A DNA stretch of 64,000 bases from Paraburkholderia sabiae (GTDB lineage Bacteria; Pseudomonadota; Gammaproteobacteria; Burkholderiales; Burkholderiaceae): positions 1,736,001 to 1,800,000 of the forward strand of contig NZ_CP125296.1 of the NCBI RefSeq assembly GCF_030412785.1, in the 5' to 3' direction. The translations under genes and the position numbers were made by a program. Positions 1 to 8,838 of the stretch are shown here, piece by piece. The notes under the pieces were generated by a model that was given only the letters and a program-made list of their open reading frames with translations, ran no database searches and was not told where the DNA came from. How positions within the stretch are numbered: position 1 is the first letter of the stretch; every line of letters starts with the position of its first letter.

Positions 1-102
1 ATGGAGCATTCCGGCGGGTGGCCGATCGCATTGACGTTCGGCTCCGGTGCATCCGTACAGGGGTTGTGTTTGCCGTGTATGACCACCAGCGAGGTAACAA
101 TC

Positions 103-795
103 ATGAGAATCAGCACATTGCTCGGGTCTGCGGCGTTGACCGTGACCTTGAGTCCAGCCTTCTCGCCTGCTATTGCGTGGGCTGACGGGCCACGGTCAGC
201 CTATGACAGCGGCGGCGTGAGCGAGGCTTCGCTCGATCCGGGCGAAGAGCAGATGACCGCCGACGATGAAAACAAGGCGCGTCTGAAGGATCTGAGCGAC
301 GCTTATCACAGTGGGTATAACGCTCGCGCGAAGGAAGACGCGGAAACGTATGCGTCGTTGCGGGATCAGTTGAAGCGGACGAAGACTGCGCCGCCGCCTT
401 TGCCTTCTGGCATGCCGGGTGACGATGGTGCGCAGGTGCGGCGTGTTGCGCAGCCTCGCGTCGCGCAGCAGGCTTTGCCTTCGCAAGCACAGGCTGGGTA
501 TGACGATGAGGATGCGGCGCCTGTGCAATATGCGCCGGCTCCAGCGCCTCGGCCTCGTTATCGGGCTGCTCCCGTTTATACGCAGGCGCCTGTTTATGAT
601 GGGCCGTCGCCTGAAGAGATGGAAACTGTTGTGTTTCAGCCTTATCAGGCGCCGCCGCCTGTGCAGTATGTGCCTATGCCTGTTTATCAGCAGCCTGTTT
701 ATGTCAGTCCGCCGCCTGTTGTGCCTGTTCAATACGCTTCTGCTTATCCGGTTTATCGGCCTTATGGGTATGGGTGGAGGGGTGGTTGGCGTTGA
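103..795 (+). CDS. Exported Pro/Tyr-rich protein of unknown function
   Basis: The start is the ATG at 103, preceded by GAGGTAAC at 91-98; the open frame runs further upstream but without a ribosome site. The 230-residue product opens with a signal peptide (MRISTLLGSAALTV, ending near AIAWA). A charged helical stretch (about residues 50-95) follows, and the second half is low complexity, dominated by Pro, Tyr, Val and Gln (YAPAPAP, QAPPPVQYVP, QQPVYVSPPP) with a Gly/Arg/Trp end. This suggests an extended protein in the periplasm or on the cell surface. I do not recognise a family, and composition alone gives no function. It lies just outside the island repeats, so it is probably a resident gene. 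Confidence 0.7.
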   Translation: MRISTLLGSAALTVTLSPAFSPAIAWADGPRSAYDSGGVSEASLDPGEEQMTADDENKARLKDLSDAYHSGYNARAKEDAETYASLRDQLKRTKTAPPPLPSGMPGDDGAQVRRVAQPRVAQQALPSQAQAGYDDEDAAPVQYAPAPAPRPRYRAAPVYTQAPVYDGPSPEEMETVVFQPYQAPPPVQYVPMPVYQQPVYVSPPPVVPVQYASAYPVYRPYGYGWRGGWR

Positions 796-840
796 GTTTT
801 TTTGCTGGCATCCGCGTGATGCTTTCGTAGTTCATGCGTC

Positions 841-892
841 GCCCCTGTGCGGGGCGGCACCTACTTTTCTTTGCAGCGGCAAAGAAAAGTAG
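841..892. repeat. Dispersed hairpin repeat, left copy
   Basis: Positions 861-874 and 879-892 form a perfect 14 bp stem around a 4-base loop. Next to it is a small GCCCC/GGGGC hairpin (841-855). An inverted copy of the whole block lies at 16645-16696. The element follows the stop of the gene ending at 795 and could act as a terminator, but its presence at both island edges suggests a dispersed repeat. Confidence 0.8.
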
Positions 893-1251
893 GCAAAAGA
901 AAGCCGCTTTTGAACCTCCGGTGCCTGCCAGGGCAGCGCCGCGGCATGCCGCAGTCGAGCTGTCGCGCGGCGACGTCCGCACTCCGTAGAAAGCCCGCAG
1001 TCAACCGCGCACGGCGTGCAAAGCCCCCACACAGTCTGGAACACATACCGCCGCAATCAATTGACGGCAAATGCAAAAAAAGTGCTGACCGAATGTGCTC
1101 CAGGTGGATGTCATGTTTCGCGCCGCGCGCGTCTGACTGCGGGCTTTCTACGGAGTGTTGGCGTCGCTGCGCGACAGCTCAAGGAACGTGTGCCGTGGCG
1201 TTATCCCGGTAGGCACCGGAGGTTTGAAGCGGCTTTCTTTTGCCTACTTTT
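885..1251. repeat. Long imperfect inverted repeat (about 370 bp)
   Basis: Two arms face each other. Positions 885-909 are the exact reverse complement of 1227-1251, and 980-1003 is the exact reverse complement of 1134-1157 (24 bases). The sequence between these blocks is partly alike as well (the bases beside the outer arms read CCTCCGGTGCCTGCC and, reversed, CCTCCGGTGCCTACC). The centre, about 1004-1133, does not pair well. No coding region is credible here. It may be a head-to-head duplication of a dispersed intergenic repeat or the remnant of a non-coding mobile element. Confidence 0.75.
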
Positions 1252-1262
1252 TAAATATTGCC

Positions 1263-1345
1263 TGATACGCCTTGATACATGATGATACGCCTAAATCTCG
1301 CCTGATCCTTATCCAATAACGGTTTCAGCCGATCCGTGATACGCC
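1263..1345. repeat. Three TGATACGCC direct repeats upstream of integrase remnant
   Basis: TGATACGCC occurs at 1263-1271, 1283-1291 and 1337-1345, all in the same direction, with related GATACATGA and GTATCAGGAG sequences between and after them. Short direct repeats beside a tyrosine recombinase gene are typical of arm-type integrase or excisionase binding sites; that role is inferred. Confidence 0.5.
1307..1333. other. Candidate left attachment core (attL-like)
   Basis: The 27 bases starting CCTTATCCA and ending AGCCGAT recur, with a few mismatches and small gaps, in the same orientation at 16595-16622. One copy lies beside the integrase remnant and the other at the far island edge, so they are candidate att repeats. 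The match is imperfect and no tRNA gene is present. Confidence 0.35.
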
Positions 1346-1447
1346 ATGACATGTGTTGATATCGCGTGAAACTCATGCCGTTTTGGGTTTTTTGGGTTTG
1401 GATTTTTGGGTTTATCATTTCACCGTCATGTATCAGGAGTCCATATC

Positions 1448-2014
1448 ATGGCAGCACTTGTGAACACCGTCCGCGCCATCGAGGCGCTGCGCGCCGCGCC
1501 GAAGGTCCGCTACTACAAGGTCGCTTCGAACCTGCGCCTGCGGGTCGGCACCAACGGCGCGAAGTCGTTCAACGTCCGCTTTCGTGTCAATGGCCAAAAC
1601 CAGGAAAAGACGATCGGACCGTACGGGCGTCAGACCGGCCAGTGGACGCTGCACGCGGCGTTGGCGGAAGCCGCGAAGGTGGCCGCCGCCGCGCGCGGAA
1701 ATATCGACATCATCGAAGCCGAGCGGCACGAGCGCATCCAGCGCGAAGGCGCCACGCTCGCCCAGGTCTTCGAGGTCTGGTTTAACGAGGCGATTGCCGA
1801 GAAGCGCGGGCGTCGCGGCCGCAAGGATGGCGGCGCGATTCTGCGTCGCCGTGCACGCTCGCATACAGATCGCGCGTGGGACCAGGCGTTCGCGGTGGCG
1901 CATGCGGAACACGGTACAGGCAACTCACGTACGCAGTCGCGCAGGGCGTCCGTAGCGAGCGGCTGGGACGCGGCCTTTGCGTGCGCCCGGCGAGCGCGCA
2001 CGGACCGGACGTAG
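1448..2014 (+). pseudogene. Truncated tyrosine recombinase/integrase (P4-type N-terminus)
   Basis: From the ATG at 1448 the first 130 or so residues match the arm-binding and core-binding start of P4-like integrases: a DUF4102-like stretch (YYKVASNLRLRVGTNGAKSF, then GQNQEKTIGPYG) and the LAQVFEVWFNEAI helix. After GRRGRKDGG (about 1830) the frame turns into Arg-rich sequence and stops at 2014. None of the catalytic Arg, HxxR or Tyr residues is present, against a usual length of about 400 residues. A piece in another frame (about 1921-2030) looks vaguely integrase-like, so frameshift plus deletion is likely. An inactive integrase implies that the island can no longer move by itself. Confidence 0.75.
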
Positions 2015-2030
2015 GACGCGCGTAGGCATC

Positions 2031-2975
2031 ATGCGCGCCACACGGATCGACAACCCTCTACTGGGCACGATGCTGGCGATGCCGGTGGCATCGCTTCGTG
2101 CACTCATGCCGCTGCTGACGGTTCCAGCGATGGTCGAGCAGACATCGGCACCTGCGAAATGTCCTTCCTGCGATCTGATCGAAGGCGTCGCGGTGATTGC
2201 CGTCACCGGCCTGCTGGTACAGAAGCCCGGCGCGACAGGCCCGGTTCTGGTAGAGGGTATTGGGACTGTGACGGGCTATGACGGCATCCGGGCATCACTT
2301 GCTCTCGCGCTCGCGGATGACGCGGTGCGCGCCATCGTGCTCGACGTGGACTCGAACGGTGGGCAGACTGCCGGAAGTCTTGATCTCGCTGACTTGGTCC
2401 ATGCGGCGCGAGCGCTCAAGCCGATATGGGCGATCCTGTCGGAGTCCGCTTGTGGCACCGCCTACCTGCTGGCGTCCGCGTGCGACGTGGTGACCGTACC
2501 GCGCACGGGGCGCACGGGCGGTCTGGGGGTCGTGGTTGCGCACCTGGAATGCTCGCGGGCGCTGACCATGGCGGGCCTCGCCGTTACCCTCATCACGTCG
2601 GGCGAGCGCAAGGCAGACGGAAACGAGTTCCAGCCGCTATCGAACCGCGCTCATGCACACATCCAGGCGGATGTGGATGTGGTGGGCGAACTGTTCGTCG
2701 CGACGGTCGCGCGCAATCGCGGTTTGCGCCGTGCAGATGTGCGTCGCCTGGAAGGTGCAACGCTGCTTGGTACGCAGGGAGTTGAAGCGGGACTCGCCGA
2801 TGTCGTCATGTCGCCGGATGCCGCCGTTCACGCGCTGCTGCACTCGCTCAACAATAGCGCAGTTGGACTGGCGCAACCGGGAATAACTGCGAACAGGTCG
2901 CCACGAAAACGCGCTCCAGGGAACGCCTGGGCGGCGCTCGCGTACCGGCAGGAAATCAGGAACGCGCTGCGCTAG
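2031..2975 (+). CDS. S49 family peptidase (phage capsid-protease type), nucleophile missing
   Basis: The start is taken at the ATG at 2031; longer versions overlap the integrase remnant. The 314-residue product has the SppA/phage protein C (S49) fold signature: a VIAVTGLL beta strand, GIRASLALALAD, IVLDVDSNGG (about 103-111), then SESACGTAYLLASACD (137-152) and TGRTGGLGVVV. In active S49 enzymes the ACSAAY or AASGAY motif carries the catalytic serine. Here the equivalent residue is Gly142 (codon 2454-2456) followed by Thr. The segment with the general-base lysine looks kept (SGERKADGNEF). Phage S49 proteins process the capsid scaffold or portal, but no other capsid gene is present, so this is a stranded prophage gene and may be inactive. 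Confidence 0.8.
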   Translation: MRATRIDNPLLGTMLAMPVASLRALMPLLTVPAMVEQTSAPAKCPSCDLIEGVAVIAVTGLLVQKPGATGPVLVEGIGTVTGYDGIRASLALALADDAVRAIVLDVDSNGGQTAGSLDLADLVHAARALKPIWAILSESACGTAYLLASACDVVTVPRTGRTGGLGVVVAHLECSRALTMAGLAVTLITSGERKADGNEFQPLSNRAHAHIQADVDVVGELFVATVARNRGLRRADVRRLEGATLLGTQGVEAGLADVVMSPDAAVHALLHSLNNSAVGLAQPGITANRSPRKRAPGNAWAALAYRQEIRNALR

Positions 2976-3280
2976 TGACGGGGCATGTCGAACGCTTAGC
3001 GCGGGCGCGGTACAGCGCCGCATCGCATCGCGACCGGGTACTGCGGCCTTTCGCGCGTGCGCGTCGGCGCAACGCAAGACACGACCCCGACGCCGTCCAT
3101 CGAAACACGGTCGCAGCAAGGGGGTTTTCGCTGTCAAACGGTCAGTCGTCTCGACAAAAGCAGGTTTGTTACCGCCGCGGCAAAAACATGGCGGCCCCCG
3201 GGGTGGGCAGCCCGACTATGAGTACGTATGGATCGTGCCATCCGATATCATCGAGTTATCCCTTGCGCGGAGCCCGCATC

Positions 3281-3814
3281 ATGAAACGAGCCATCGAGAT
3301 TGCCGATTTCGCCCTGAAGGTGCTGTCGTGTCTCGCCATCATCGGCGCGGCGGGATGGGCGGTGTGGGTGTTCTGGCTCGGTGGCTCAACAGACTGGCAG
3401 GACAACATCACGCTTGAGACCGAGGTACTCCCATACCATGACGACTTGCGTCTACTGGTCATCCATGCAAAATCAAAGAACCCCCGCAATGCGACCTTCG
3501 AACTCAACAGCACGAAGCACGACTCGTATCAGATGCGCGTGCGCAAGCTGGCTTCTGACGCCAAGGCCGGGACCGTGTTCCACGAGGACCAAGGCGATGT
3601 GATCGCGAGTATTGATCTGCTGAAGCTGGCAGGCGACGACTACGAGTTTCTGCCTGGCGCGGAAATGGACGACATGCAGACCATCGTGCTGCCACTCGGC
3701 ACCACCGTGCAGGTGATCGCAGAGATGAAAGTCCACACTGGCGCGCGTAACACGCACGGCCAGCCTGATGTCGATGAGAACGCCACCTCGACGGTTGTTC
3801 ACGTCGCGCCGTGA
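3281..3814 (+). CDS. Membrane-anchored protein, unknown function
   Basis: The ATG at 3281 gives 177 residues. The frame is open back to 2975, but that extension is Arg-rich and not protein-like; I see no gene in 2976-3280. Residues 15-35 (LSCLAIIGAAGWAVWVFWL) form one transmembrane helix. About 140 soluble residues with strand-rich, charged sequence follow, probably outside the cytoplasmic membrane. No family is recognised. The gene lies between the phage peptidase and the broken HEPN gene, in the decayed part of the island. Its own frame is intact. Confidence 0.6.
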   Translation: MKRAIEIADFALKVLSCLAIIGAAGWAVWVFWLGGSTDWQDNITLETEVLPYHDDLRLLVIHAKSKNPRNATFELNSTKHDSYQMRVRKLASDAKAGTVFHEDQGDVIASIDLLKLAGDDYEFLPGAEMDDMQTIVLPLGTTVQVIAEMKVHTGARNTHGQPDVDENATSTVVHVAP

Positions 3815-3865
3815 CCCGCAATTTTGTGGATGAAATGGTAATCGGGCTGTTTGCCCACGGTTGGT

Positions 3866-4672
3866 ATGGAGACTGCGTTGCCCAAAAAACCCAAAACGCC
3901 AAGCCTCACCCTTCGTGACTTGAGCACAACTTCATTTTCCGCAGACGTGCTGACGAATGCATTCAATGTCGGCGTAGAGCTCGGGGATGCCACGCCCGTC
4001 AGGGTCGAAGCATCGGATTCTCGTGACCCGGACGAACATGAGTTCTACTTGCTTCGTGTCGGGCATGCGCTCGCGCAAGTTTTCGCCCTCTGCGAGCAGT
4101 TGGCGGACATTCCTGCTTACATCAAACATGCGCGGGTGACCAAGGCACTGCGCAGCGCAGGCATCCATCGGCATGATCTGCTGGTATATCACCTCGAAAA
4201 TTACTTTGTCCGGTGTCAGGGTCTTTACGACCGCACACTTACGCTTGTCGACGCGGTGTTCCATCTTCTAAACGCACCGACGCAAAAAGAAAGACTTTGT
4301 CGTGCTCGGCAACGTAAAGGTAGAACGTACGGATGTCCCGAAGCGCGTCAAGGCGCTTGGCAAACTGTTGCAACGTTACCGGATGGTACGAAACGAAGTT
4401 GCCCATCAGCGAACGCTCCAGACTGACGAAATCCGTCGACTTGAGATGTATGGAATATTGATCGCTGCAATTCAGACCCGCTGGATTTCCGCCACACAAC
4501 ATTGGAGGAAATTCATCGTGAGGAGGAAGCGTGGATCGTTTTCTCCAAGGTCAAAGAGTTCGCCGCGTTCAATTGCAACCTGAGCGATGCGATGCATGGG
4601 CTACTCGAGGAACTTGCTCCGCACTACACTCTCCAGGAGAGGCGACTGAGGCGTGTCCTTGAAAAGCCGTGA
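3866..4672 (+). pseudogene. Cthe_2314-type HEPN protein, broken by two frameshifts
   Basis: Three pieces in two frames read as one protein. Piece 1 (ATG 3866 to about 4285) has a long helical region (YLLRVGHALAQVFALCEQLA, then LLVYHLENYFVRCQGLYDRT). Piece 2 (about 4287-4460, +1 frame) continues DFVVLGNVKVERTDVPKRVK and carries the HEPN-type motif RNEVAH. Piece 3 (about 4465 to TGA 4670-4672) is back in the first frame (FRHTTLEEIHREEEAW to VLEKP). The shifts lie near the A-rich CAAAAAGAAAG (about 4279-4289) and near 4455-4465. HEPN proteins are often RNases in defence or toxin-antitoxin systems. The RN..H motif is seen; the family name is from memory. Pseudogene or sequencing errors cannot be separated here. 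Confidence 0.65.
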
Positions 4673-4817
4673 ACCTGGGCGAAGCCGCTGTTGGAATGTA
4701 CATGTCGATGTTCGTGCTACTGTCAGAAGATGGCCGAATCCGGTCCGACGCGTCCGGCTCAGTTCGACCCGGAGCGGACCTTCGACCGGTTCCAGAGCAG
4801 ACGTTCAGCCTGAGGGG

Positions 4818-5162
4818 TTAGCCGTTGGGTTCGTGGTACCAAAACAGATTGCGACCGATAAAATCAAACGCTTCTGGCCATGAGGGCTCATGGTTTGCCT
4901 CAATGTGAAATATCGCACCGCCAGAAAAATGAAGACAAAGGACGGAAGCACCTGTCCGTGTCACAACGACAACGCGCTGACCGATTAATTCGACGAGCTT
5001 GTCACGGAAGCCTGTTGTTCCCTGCCGAGTGAGATTCTCGCCATCCGCCACTGCCGCCCGGTTATATACGGTAAGTCGCTCTTCCTGAAAAACAAGTTGG
5101 AAATAGTCGTGTATGAATACGACCTGTGACAGCGGGTCAAGAGGTATAAGCCTGCTGTCCAT
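4818..5162 (-). CDS. Small soluble protein, possible orphan immunity protein
   Basis: The ATG at 5162 (reading MDSRLIPLDP) has GGGGA about nine bases upstream, so it is preferred over the ATG at 5195. The 114 residues are strand-rich (VVFIHDYFQLVFQEERLTVY, then QRVVVVTRTGASVLCLHFSG) with no signal peptide or membrane segment. The HDYFQLVF layout resembles small single-domain proteins found as immunity proteins beside polymorphic toxins. This is only a resemblance, and no toxin gene is adjacent. It lies alone, opposite in strand to the type VI genes that follow. Base composition is less GC-rich than the flanking chromosome. Confidence 0.55.
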   Translation of the reverse strand: MDSRLIPLDPLSQVVFIHDYFQLVFQEERLTVYNRAAVADGENLTRQGTTGFRDKLVELIGQRVVVVTRTGASVLCLHFSGGAIFHIEANHEPSWPEAFDFIGRNLFWYHEPNG

Positions 5163-5624
5163 GTATTTAGCTCCCCAAGTCGTAAATGTTGACAATTTAC
5201 CCGAGGGGCTCGAGTGACGGATAGTGGCCCGGTGACGGTCTTTGACAAATGTCTACGTCGGCAATAAGCAGCATGTTCGCTCGCTTGGTGCTCATTGGCA
5301 GTCTCCAGGGCTATCGCGAATGGACTGACGCGGTGGGCATAATGCTGCCGCGCAAATCGTTGCACGCGACCATCACGACGAAAGGACGACCGTCCGACGC
5401 CTGACGAAGCGAAACGCCTTGCTCCCTGAGCGTCGGCGGCGACGCGATACCGTCATTGCATTGCGTCGTAGTTCGGCGGTGCGTTCCGTGAACGCGCCAG
5501 AGGCATGACGCGAGCCAAACCGGACGGTCAAGTTACTCAGTAGCGGTCATACGCCGTCCAGGCGGGCATTCGCTATTCCCGCTCAATTCTAAATGAGCGA
5601 CTCGCTGACGAATACGTCATAAGG
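5163..5624. other. Non-coding stretch, nothing recognised
   Basis: About 460 bases between two minus-strand genes. No open frame with protein-like sequence and a ribosome site, no RNA gene and no clear repeat were seen. Confidence 0.5.
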
Positions 5625-6047
5625 CTATCTACACCAGTATGTAGCATCGGGGTTACCGCCGTGCTTTGGATCATCCGTGTTCGTGAAGACGTTTATCTGC
5701 GCGGTCACGTTCTTCGGGAAACTGACGCCGACACAGGCGCTGCGCGGCACAACGTCGATTTCAGTTCCCGATCTGTAAAAGGAGAAGAGAACTGCCGGAC
5801 AGTTGGCGAATCCCGCATTATTGTCAACGAACCCATTCGTAATCTCAAAGTCCGCTTTCTGGCTTGTTCTTCGCGGCAAATTCCAGGCACGATATGTGTA
5901 CTGGTTACCCATCGTGTCGGGGAGTTCAATCTGGATATGATGTTTAATTGTGTTACACGTGAAGACGACGGCGCTCCGAGCAATCCCTTGGGGTATTGGA
6001 GAAAAGGCCAACAGAGACAACGCGGCTGTCCATTTAAATCGATTCAT
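5625..6047 (-). CDS. Exported cysteine-containing protein, unknown function
   Basis: The 140 residues begin with a signal peptide (MNRFKWTAALSLLAFSPI, cleavage probably near IARSA). The mature part is strand-rich with four cysteines spread along it (FTCNT, ANCPAV, SACVGV, YWCR at the end), which suggests two disulphides in the periplasm or outside the cell. I do not recognise a family. The gene stands alone on the minus strand between two gene-free stretches upstream of the type VI module. Its codon use looks less GC-biased than that of the flanking chromosome, which fits acquired DNA. Confidence 0.6.
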   Translation of the reverse strand: MNRFKWTAALSLLAFSPIPQGIARSAVVFTCNTIKHHIQIELPDTMGNQYTYRAWNLPRRTSQKADFEITNGFVDNNAGFANCPAVLFSFYRSGTEIDVVPRSACVGVSFPKNVTAQINVFTNTDDPKHGGNPDATYWCR

Positions 6048-6911
6048 TGAGTATGCATGCCTTCCAGATAAGTTCTGACAAGCCTCGTCCGCGTTTCTTC
6101 AAGGTTACAAAGTCGGCAGCTTCCCGATGGGTAACACTGCCAGATGACATGCCCGGATCGTCAGCAATTTACACCCGCCCGTCAAGTGTCAGCTCATAGG
6201 CCGGTGACGGTCCTAGGTACTTGGACGCCCCCCAAAAGACACGGGTAATTGCACACCCCGTGGTCTTCCTAGCTACAACGTTCAAAAGGTGTTTGCAGGT
6301 GTTCGCAGATGGCATATCAATCCGCGAGTTTGCACACCTGAAGGCGTGTCCACATGGCCGTGCGTCGCGCTCTGAGGCGGGGCGGCGTATCAGCGCGCCG
6401 CCCGATGGCCCGAACCCGCTGCCGCGAACGGTGCGAACAGACCCGCGAACAGTTCGCATTTTCCAGACGCTGGCTCGCTGGCGCACAGGCGCGCTCCAGG
6501 TGCAAACCTGACTGCAAAGGCGACGATGCAAAGTTTGCACTACTAGTCGTACTCGCAAGCCCCGTGCGCGCGGACCGTACCGTCGAACAACTGAAATTCC
6601 GCCAACTGGTCGGCGGAACTCGGAGTTTTCGTATAGATGGGTTTTCCCGTGGCACCTACATTTGTAGAACCATGCCTCTTTCTTTCTGGCGGCGACGCCG
6701 ACAGTGGCAGAAAAATCCTACTCCCGGCATCGAACCCCGCTGATAGCGCGCAGCATGGAATTACGGTTCAATTATCTGTTTGCCACAGCGACCCAAAAGA
6801 TTGATCAGGATTACAAACAGTGAACGAAAAGTGTGCCCTCAGGTCGCCTATCTCGCCTGGGAAGCGCCTCGTCGGGCGTCGCACTTGAACGGGCTGACGG
6901 AGCCTTAAGCG
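6048..6911. other. 864 bases without a supported gene, upstream of tssF
   Basis: Short frames here are Arg-rich and lack ribosome sites. The promoter for the type VI module should lie toward the right end, but I cannot point to a convincing -35/-10 pair. TssG and TssE, the usual partners of TssF, are not here. Confidence 0.5.
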
Positions 6912-8798
6912 ATGGACCCGCGCCTGCTCGACTACTACAGCCATGAGCTGCTCTATATCCAGGAACTCACACTGGAGTTCGCTGAACAGCATCCGAAGAT
7001 CGCAAAGCGGCTTGGCATGCAGGCAGGTGAAATCGGCGACCCTTATGTCCAGCGTCTGCTCCAGTCTTCCGCCCTAACAACCGCGCTTATGCAGATGCGA
7101 CTGGACGAGGCCTTCCCCGGCTTCATCCTGCCGCTGTTGCAGACCGTCTATCCGAACTACACCTGTCCGACGCCGTCGATGGCCGTCGCGCAACTTTTTC
7201 CGCGCACGCAGGGCAAGCATGCTGCCAACGGCACGGTTGTGCCGCGTGGCACCGTCTTCACTTCCAGCATTCCCGATGGCGAACGGACTGCCTGTGAGTT
7301 TCGCAGCAGCCAGGATGTCACGCTGTTTCCGCTGGAGATCGCACAGGCGCGGCTGACGGGCATTCCACCCGATATCCCGTTGCTGGATCGCTATGTTCCC
7401 GCCGGTCGCGCCGTGCAAGGCGCATTGCGCCTGCGGCTGCGGACCACGAACGGCACGCCTATCGCGAGCCTGAACGGGCTGGACCGCTTGCCCGTGTATC
7501 TCGCGGGCGATGAGGCGAGCGCCTCGCACGTGTTCGAACTGCTTCACGCCGCCGCCGTGGCGACCGTCACCGGCGTTCCCGGCCAGTTCGCAACCGGCTC
7601 GCTGCATGCCGTCACACGTCATGCCGTCGTCCATGATGCGCTCGAACCCGAGCAGAGCCTGCTGCCCGTTGTACCCGGCAAGTTCCACGGCCACAACCTG
7701 CTACAGGAATATTTCGCGTGTCCGTCGCGCTTCTGGTTTTTCACGCTGACCGGGCTCCAAAAGGGCCTCGCCGCCATCACTGGCACCGAGGCCGAAATCG
7801 TGATCCTGCTGGAGCGCGCACCGGACAGACTGGCGGAAGCGGTCGACGCCTCGCATTTCGCGCTGTTCGGTACGCCAGTCATCAACCTGTTTCCCCGGCG
7901 CACCGGGCGGCTTGACCTTGATCCGGCACAACATTCGCACCTGCTTGTACCCGTGCCGTCGGCACCCTACGACTACGATGTGCATTCGGTAGACGCCGCC
8001 TGGGGACAGGTCTCGGAGGAATCGGAAGCGCTGCGCCTCGATCCGCTGCACGCAGCCGTCGGCGAAGCGCATCGCCGAAATTCGCGCTATTTCACGATCC
8101 GCCGCGAACTGAACCGGCCGGAGATTGACGATCGTCACTACGGTACGCGCCGCGCCTTCACCGAAACACGCACGTTCATGTCGCTGGTCGACCGCGACGA
8201 ACAGCCCAATACCGAAGGCATCTGCTATCTGTCGCTACAGGCGTGGCTGACCAACCGTGACCTGCCCTGCGTACTTGAGTGCGACGGCCGCAATGACCTG
8301 TTCCTGCATCAGTCGATCCCTGTCAATGGCGTGGGTCTGGTGCGCGCACCGACGACGCCGCGCCCGCCGCTGGCGTTCGGAGATCGCGCCTGGCAACTGC
8401 TGGCCCAGTTGAACCTCAACGCCGGGATGTTTGACGACGGTTACGGCGAACACCAGCGGGGCGAAGGGTTGCGTCGCCGCCTGCGCCTGTTCGTGACGCC
8501 GGACGCGGGCGTGCTGGGGCGGCAGGTCGAAAGCCTCGTGAGCGCCAAATCTCATCCCGTCAACAGGATGTTGCGCAGTAACGGGCCGATGCCATTCGGA
8601 CGTGGCATCGAATGTGACTTCACCTTTGACGAAAGCGGATTCGACGGCCTGAGTCCCTACACGCTCGGCCTGGTGCTGGAGCGTTACGTCGCGCGGCATG
8701 TGTCTGCGCACTCGTTTACGACGACCGTGCTGCGCTCCATGCAGCGCGGACCGATCGCGCGCTGGTCACCGCGTGTGGGGGCGCGCGGCACGGCCTGA
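6912..8798 (+). CDS. tssF: Type VI secretion baseplate protein TssF (VasA/ImpG family)
   Basis: The 628 residues match TssF over the whole length. They start with the signature MDPRLLDYYSHELLYIQEL and then EFAEQHPKIAKRLGM; EIGDPYVQRLLQSSALTTAL and the FPGFILPLLQTVYPNYTCP block follow, and PSRFWFFTLTGLQKGL lies in the middle. TssF forms the wedge of the T6SS baseplate with TssG, TssE and TssK, in the cytoplasm against the membrane complex. In main clusters it lies beside tssE and tssG. Here it stands alone and is followed 40 bases later by vgrG. It may be a spare copy carried with its own tip-effector module. The frame is intact and full length. Confidence 0.93.
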   Translation: MDPRLLDYYSHELLYIQELTLEFAEQHPKIAKRLGMQAGEIGDPYVQRLLQSSALTTALMQMRLDEAFPGFILPLLQTVYPNYTCPTPSMAVAQLFPRTQGKHAANGTVVPRGTVFTSSIPDGERTACEFRSSQDVTLFPLEIAQARLTGIPPDIPLLDRYVPAGRAVQGALRLRLRTTNGTPIASLNGLDRLPVYLAGDEASASHVFELLHAAAVATVTGVPGQFATGSLHAVTRHAVVHDALEPEQSLLPVVPGKFHGHNLLQEYFACPSRFWFFTLTGLQKGLAAITGTEAEIVILLERAPDRLAEAVDASHFALFGTPVINLFPRRTGRLDLDPAQHSHLLVPVPSAPYDYDVHSVDAAWGQVSEESEALRLDPLHAAVGEAHRRNSRYFTIRRELNRPEIDDRHYGTRRAFTETRTFMSLVDRDEQPNTEGICYLSLQAWLTNRDLPCVLECDGRNDLFLHQSIPVNGVGLVRAPTTPRPPLAFGDRAWQLLAQLNLNAGMFDDGYGEHQRGEGLRRRLRLFVTPDAGVLGRQVESLVSAKSHPVNRMLRSNGPMPFGRGIECDFTFDESGFDGLSPYTLGLVLERYVARHVSAHSFTTTVLRSMQRGPIARWSPRVGARGTA

Positions 8799-8838
8799 AC
8801 CGGATCACGCATTTAAAGCAATCAGGGAGAGCAAGCGG

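Noticed and set aside
6354..6743. 129-codon plus-strand frame between two gene-free parts
   Set aside because: Arg-rich, no ribosome site, no similarity to any protein I know.
6690..6745. Possible tRNA 3-prime fragment (reverse strand, GGGGTTCGATG) as an att site
   Set aside because: The T-arm stem does not pair and no acceptor stem or anticodon arm is present.
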